From: an uncultured Lachnospiraceae bacterium
GTDB taxonomy: Bacteria > Bacillota_A > Clostridia > Lachnospirales > Lachnospiraceae
Length of the DNA: 5,399 nucleotides
Direction of reading: 5' to 3'
NCBI GenBank assembly: GCA_905200565.1
Contig: CAJKKX010000190.1
Coordinates: 1-5,399 of the forward strand
Shown here one piece after another: positions 4,417 to 5,399 of the stretch. Below the pieces are notes generated by a model, which was not told the DNA's origin, made no database searches, and worked only from the letters and a program-made list of their open reading frames with translations. The translations under genes were made by a program, and so were the position numbers. Position 1 is the first letter of the stretch; the number at the start of each line of letters is the position of its first letter.

Positions 4417-5399
4417 TTAGTTCAGCAGCGCGCTCTCCAGGTCAGAAAGCATAACATCGAATGCTGTCACGCCGCCCTCTGCGGTGTACCACACTGCCGG
4501 GTGCTCCAGAATGACAAGATTGCCGTTTTTGTATGCGTCTGTGCCCATTACCAGCTCATTTTCCATGATTTCCTGTGCGAGCTGCGCGCCGTTTGTGCCG
4601 ATAGCCGCATCGCGGTCCATTACGAAGATGTAATCCGGATTCAGCGATACGATCAGCTCGAAGGACGCCTCATTTCCGTGCGCGGATTCCGCTGCGCCGC
4701 CATTTCCCTGGGCAGCCGCCTCTGTAACCGCTTCGGTTGTGCCTTCCTGTGCCTCTGTTTCCGCTTCGGTTGCATTCTCCTGCACCTCTGTCGCTGCTTC
4801 CGTTGTACCTTCCTGTGCCTCGCCTGCTGCTTCCGCTGCACCTTCCTGCGCACCGGCATTTTCTCTGCCGCCGCCCTGTCCGCCGTTGCCGCCGCGTCCG
4901 CCGCCGCTGGATTCCGCAACGTCAGCGCAAAGGTTCTCAAAGCCGACCTCCACGCCGATAAGAGAGCAGCGTCCGCCGTTGCCGATTACATTAAAGCTGC
5001 CGCTGGTGCACATACCGATTACCGCGGTCTTTCCTTCCGCAAATTCATGCAGCGTAGCAATGCGCTCGTCAAATCCGGCAAATTTTTCTTCTATCTCAGC
5101 TTCCTTTCCGAAGATGGAGGCGATGGTCTGCGCATTCTGACGGGTGCTCTCCAGAAGTCCAATTTCTGTGTCGGTAGACAGATAAACGACCGGGGCAATC
5201 TCACTGAGTGCATCGTAGCTTGCCGACAGACGTCCGCCGATGAAAATGATATCCGGCTCGCACGCCATGACCGCTTCCAGGTCCGCCTCTTTAATCGTGC
5301 CGAGATTTACGATTTCTTCGTTTTCCATATAGCTCTGCAGATAATCCAGAGAGGTGGAGGCAGAGCCGACCACGCGGTCTCCCAGGTCCAGGTTATCCA
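4417..5399 (-). CDS. Siderophore/iron ABC transporter substrate-binding protein (YclQ/FpuA/CeuE type), N-terminus off window
   Basis: The frame enters from the right edge and stops at TAA 4419-4417. It reads DNLDLGDRVVGS at the edge, a typical block of class III binding proteins for ferric siderophores. The GTG at 5373 is therefore internal, not the start. Numbering from that GTG: lobe 1 has PDIIFIGGR (40-48) and IAPVVYLSTDT (59-69), the connecting helix covers about 75-115, and lobe 2 has SGSFNVIG (124-131), FELIVSLNPDYIFVMDRDAA (238-257), AYKNGNLVIL (280-289) and PAVWYTAEGG (292-301). The lobe 2 pattern fits YclQ-like catecholate/petrobactin binders, which deliver iron chelates to FecCD-type permeases. 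Signal peptide and lipobox lie off the window, and partners are probably upstream there. Oddity: about 80 low-complexity residues (155-233) sit between FENLCADV and ASFELI, where relatives have a short loop. It is the last gene before the terminator at 4240-4281. Confidence 0.9.
   Translation of the reverse strand, partial: DNLDLGDRVVGSASTSLDYLQSYMENEEIVNLGTIKEADLEAVMACEPDIIFIGGRLSASYDALSEIAPVVYLSTDTEIGLLESTRQNAQTIASIFGKEAEIEEKFAGFDERIATLHEFAEGKTAVIGMCTSGSFNVIGNGGRCSLIGVEVGFENLCADVAESSGGGRGGNGGQGGGRENAGAQEGAAEAAGEAQEGTTEAATEVQENATEAETEAQEGTTEAVTEAAAQGNGGAAESAHGNEASFELIVSLNPDYIFVMDRDAAIGTNGAQLAQEIMENELVMGTDAYKNGNLVILEHPAVWYTAEGGVTAFDVMLSDLESALLN
4714..4845 (-). repeat. Four tandem 33-bp coding repeats in the binding-protein gene
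   Basis: Exactly 132 bases, four in-frame 33-bp units (4845-4813, 4812-4780, 4779-4747, 4746-4714). They encode EGAAEAAGEAQ, EGTTEAATEVQ, ENATEAETEAQ and EGTTEAVTEAA. The E..(A/T)EA..E(A/V)Q pattern is conserved while synonymous positions have drifted, so the array is old enough to have diverged and remains in frame. The segment is acidic and probably an extended or helical linker on the protein surface. Confidence 0.9.
4864..4908 (-). other. Gly-rich low-complexity segment of the binding protein
   Basis: Encodes SGGGRGGNGGQGGGR (residues 156-170 counted from the GTG at 5373), directly before ENAGAQ and the 11-residue repeats. Codons are mostly GGC/GGA with CGG or AGA between, so it looks like a separate flexible, mildly basic spacer rather than a degraded copy of the acidic repeat. 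Confidence 0.75.

Noticed and set aside
4175..4420. 81-codon + strand frame across the 4175-4420 gap
   Set aside because: It runs through the terminator hairpin and the direct repeats, has no ribosome binding site and resembles no protein.
4653..4940. Arg/Gln-rich open frame on the - strand inside the binding-protein gene
   Set aside because: It is a frame-shifted reading of the same repeats, without its own start signal.
4739..5140. Open frame on the + strand rich in Ser, Ala and Pro
   Set aside because: It is antisense to the binding-protein gene; its repetitive look comes only from reading the 33-bp repeats backwards.
4417..5373. Taking the GTG at 5373 as the start of the binding protein
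   Set aside because: The frame stays open to the window edge with the family-typical DNLDLGDRVVGS, so the real start with its signal peptide is beyond 5399.

Overview
The window looks like a stretch of chromosome from a gut-type Clostridia bacterium, most likely Lachnospiraceae. This is inferred from family content and style: a PD-(D/E)XK 'Rpn/transposase' nuclease of the kind repeated many times in Lachnospiraceae genomes, a paired ATPase plus large two-half ABC permease, strong AGGAG-type ribosome binding sites, and fairly GC-rich coding DNA broken by AT-rich intergenic islands. No RNA gene, CRISPR array or complete insertion sequence is seen.

Layout, left to right. Bases 1-198 hold the 3' end of a YbjQ/UPF0145 protein on the + strand. 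After a 134-base gap comes a two-gene + strand operon: an ABC ATPase (333-1061) overlapping by 8 bases a large membrane protein (1054-2748) that appears to carry both transmembrane halves of the transporter. Two hairpins (about 2794-2872) close this operon. A - strand gene follows (2909-3874), encoding a 321-residue Rpn-like nuclease. It has a near-perfect promoter (4004-4032) and a roughly 120-base leader containing a promoter-proximal hairpin and a possible hairpin that hides its ribosome binding site. The 3875-4416 gap has no convincing gene. It holds the nuclease promoter and leader, an AT-rich upstream tract, an unexplained inverted-repeat region (4091-4169), a second small hairpin (4188-4223), the - strand terminator of the next gene (4240-4281) and three degenerate 41-42 bp direct repeats (4303-4414). 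The right end (4417-5399, - strand) is the C-terminal part of a siderophore/iron-binding ABC lipoprotein of the YclQ/FpuA/CeuE type. Its N-terminus, signal peptide and presumed permease/ATPase partners lie beyond the right edge.

How the genes relate. The ATPase and permease should form one exporter-type ABC complex of unknown substrate. The binding protein belongs to a separate importer. The nuclease sits alone between them under its own promoter, is visibly AT-richer than the exporter genes, and is the most likely acquired piece. The most unusual features are the repeat-built insert inside the binding protein (four tandem 33-bp units encoding an 11-residue Glu/Ala/Thr repeat, next to a Gly-rich run), the 41-42 bp repeats in the same gene's 3' untranslated region, and the structured nuclease leader. 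I did not find a clearly new multi-gene system.
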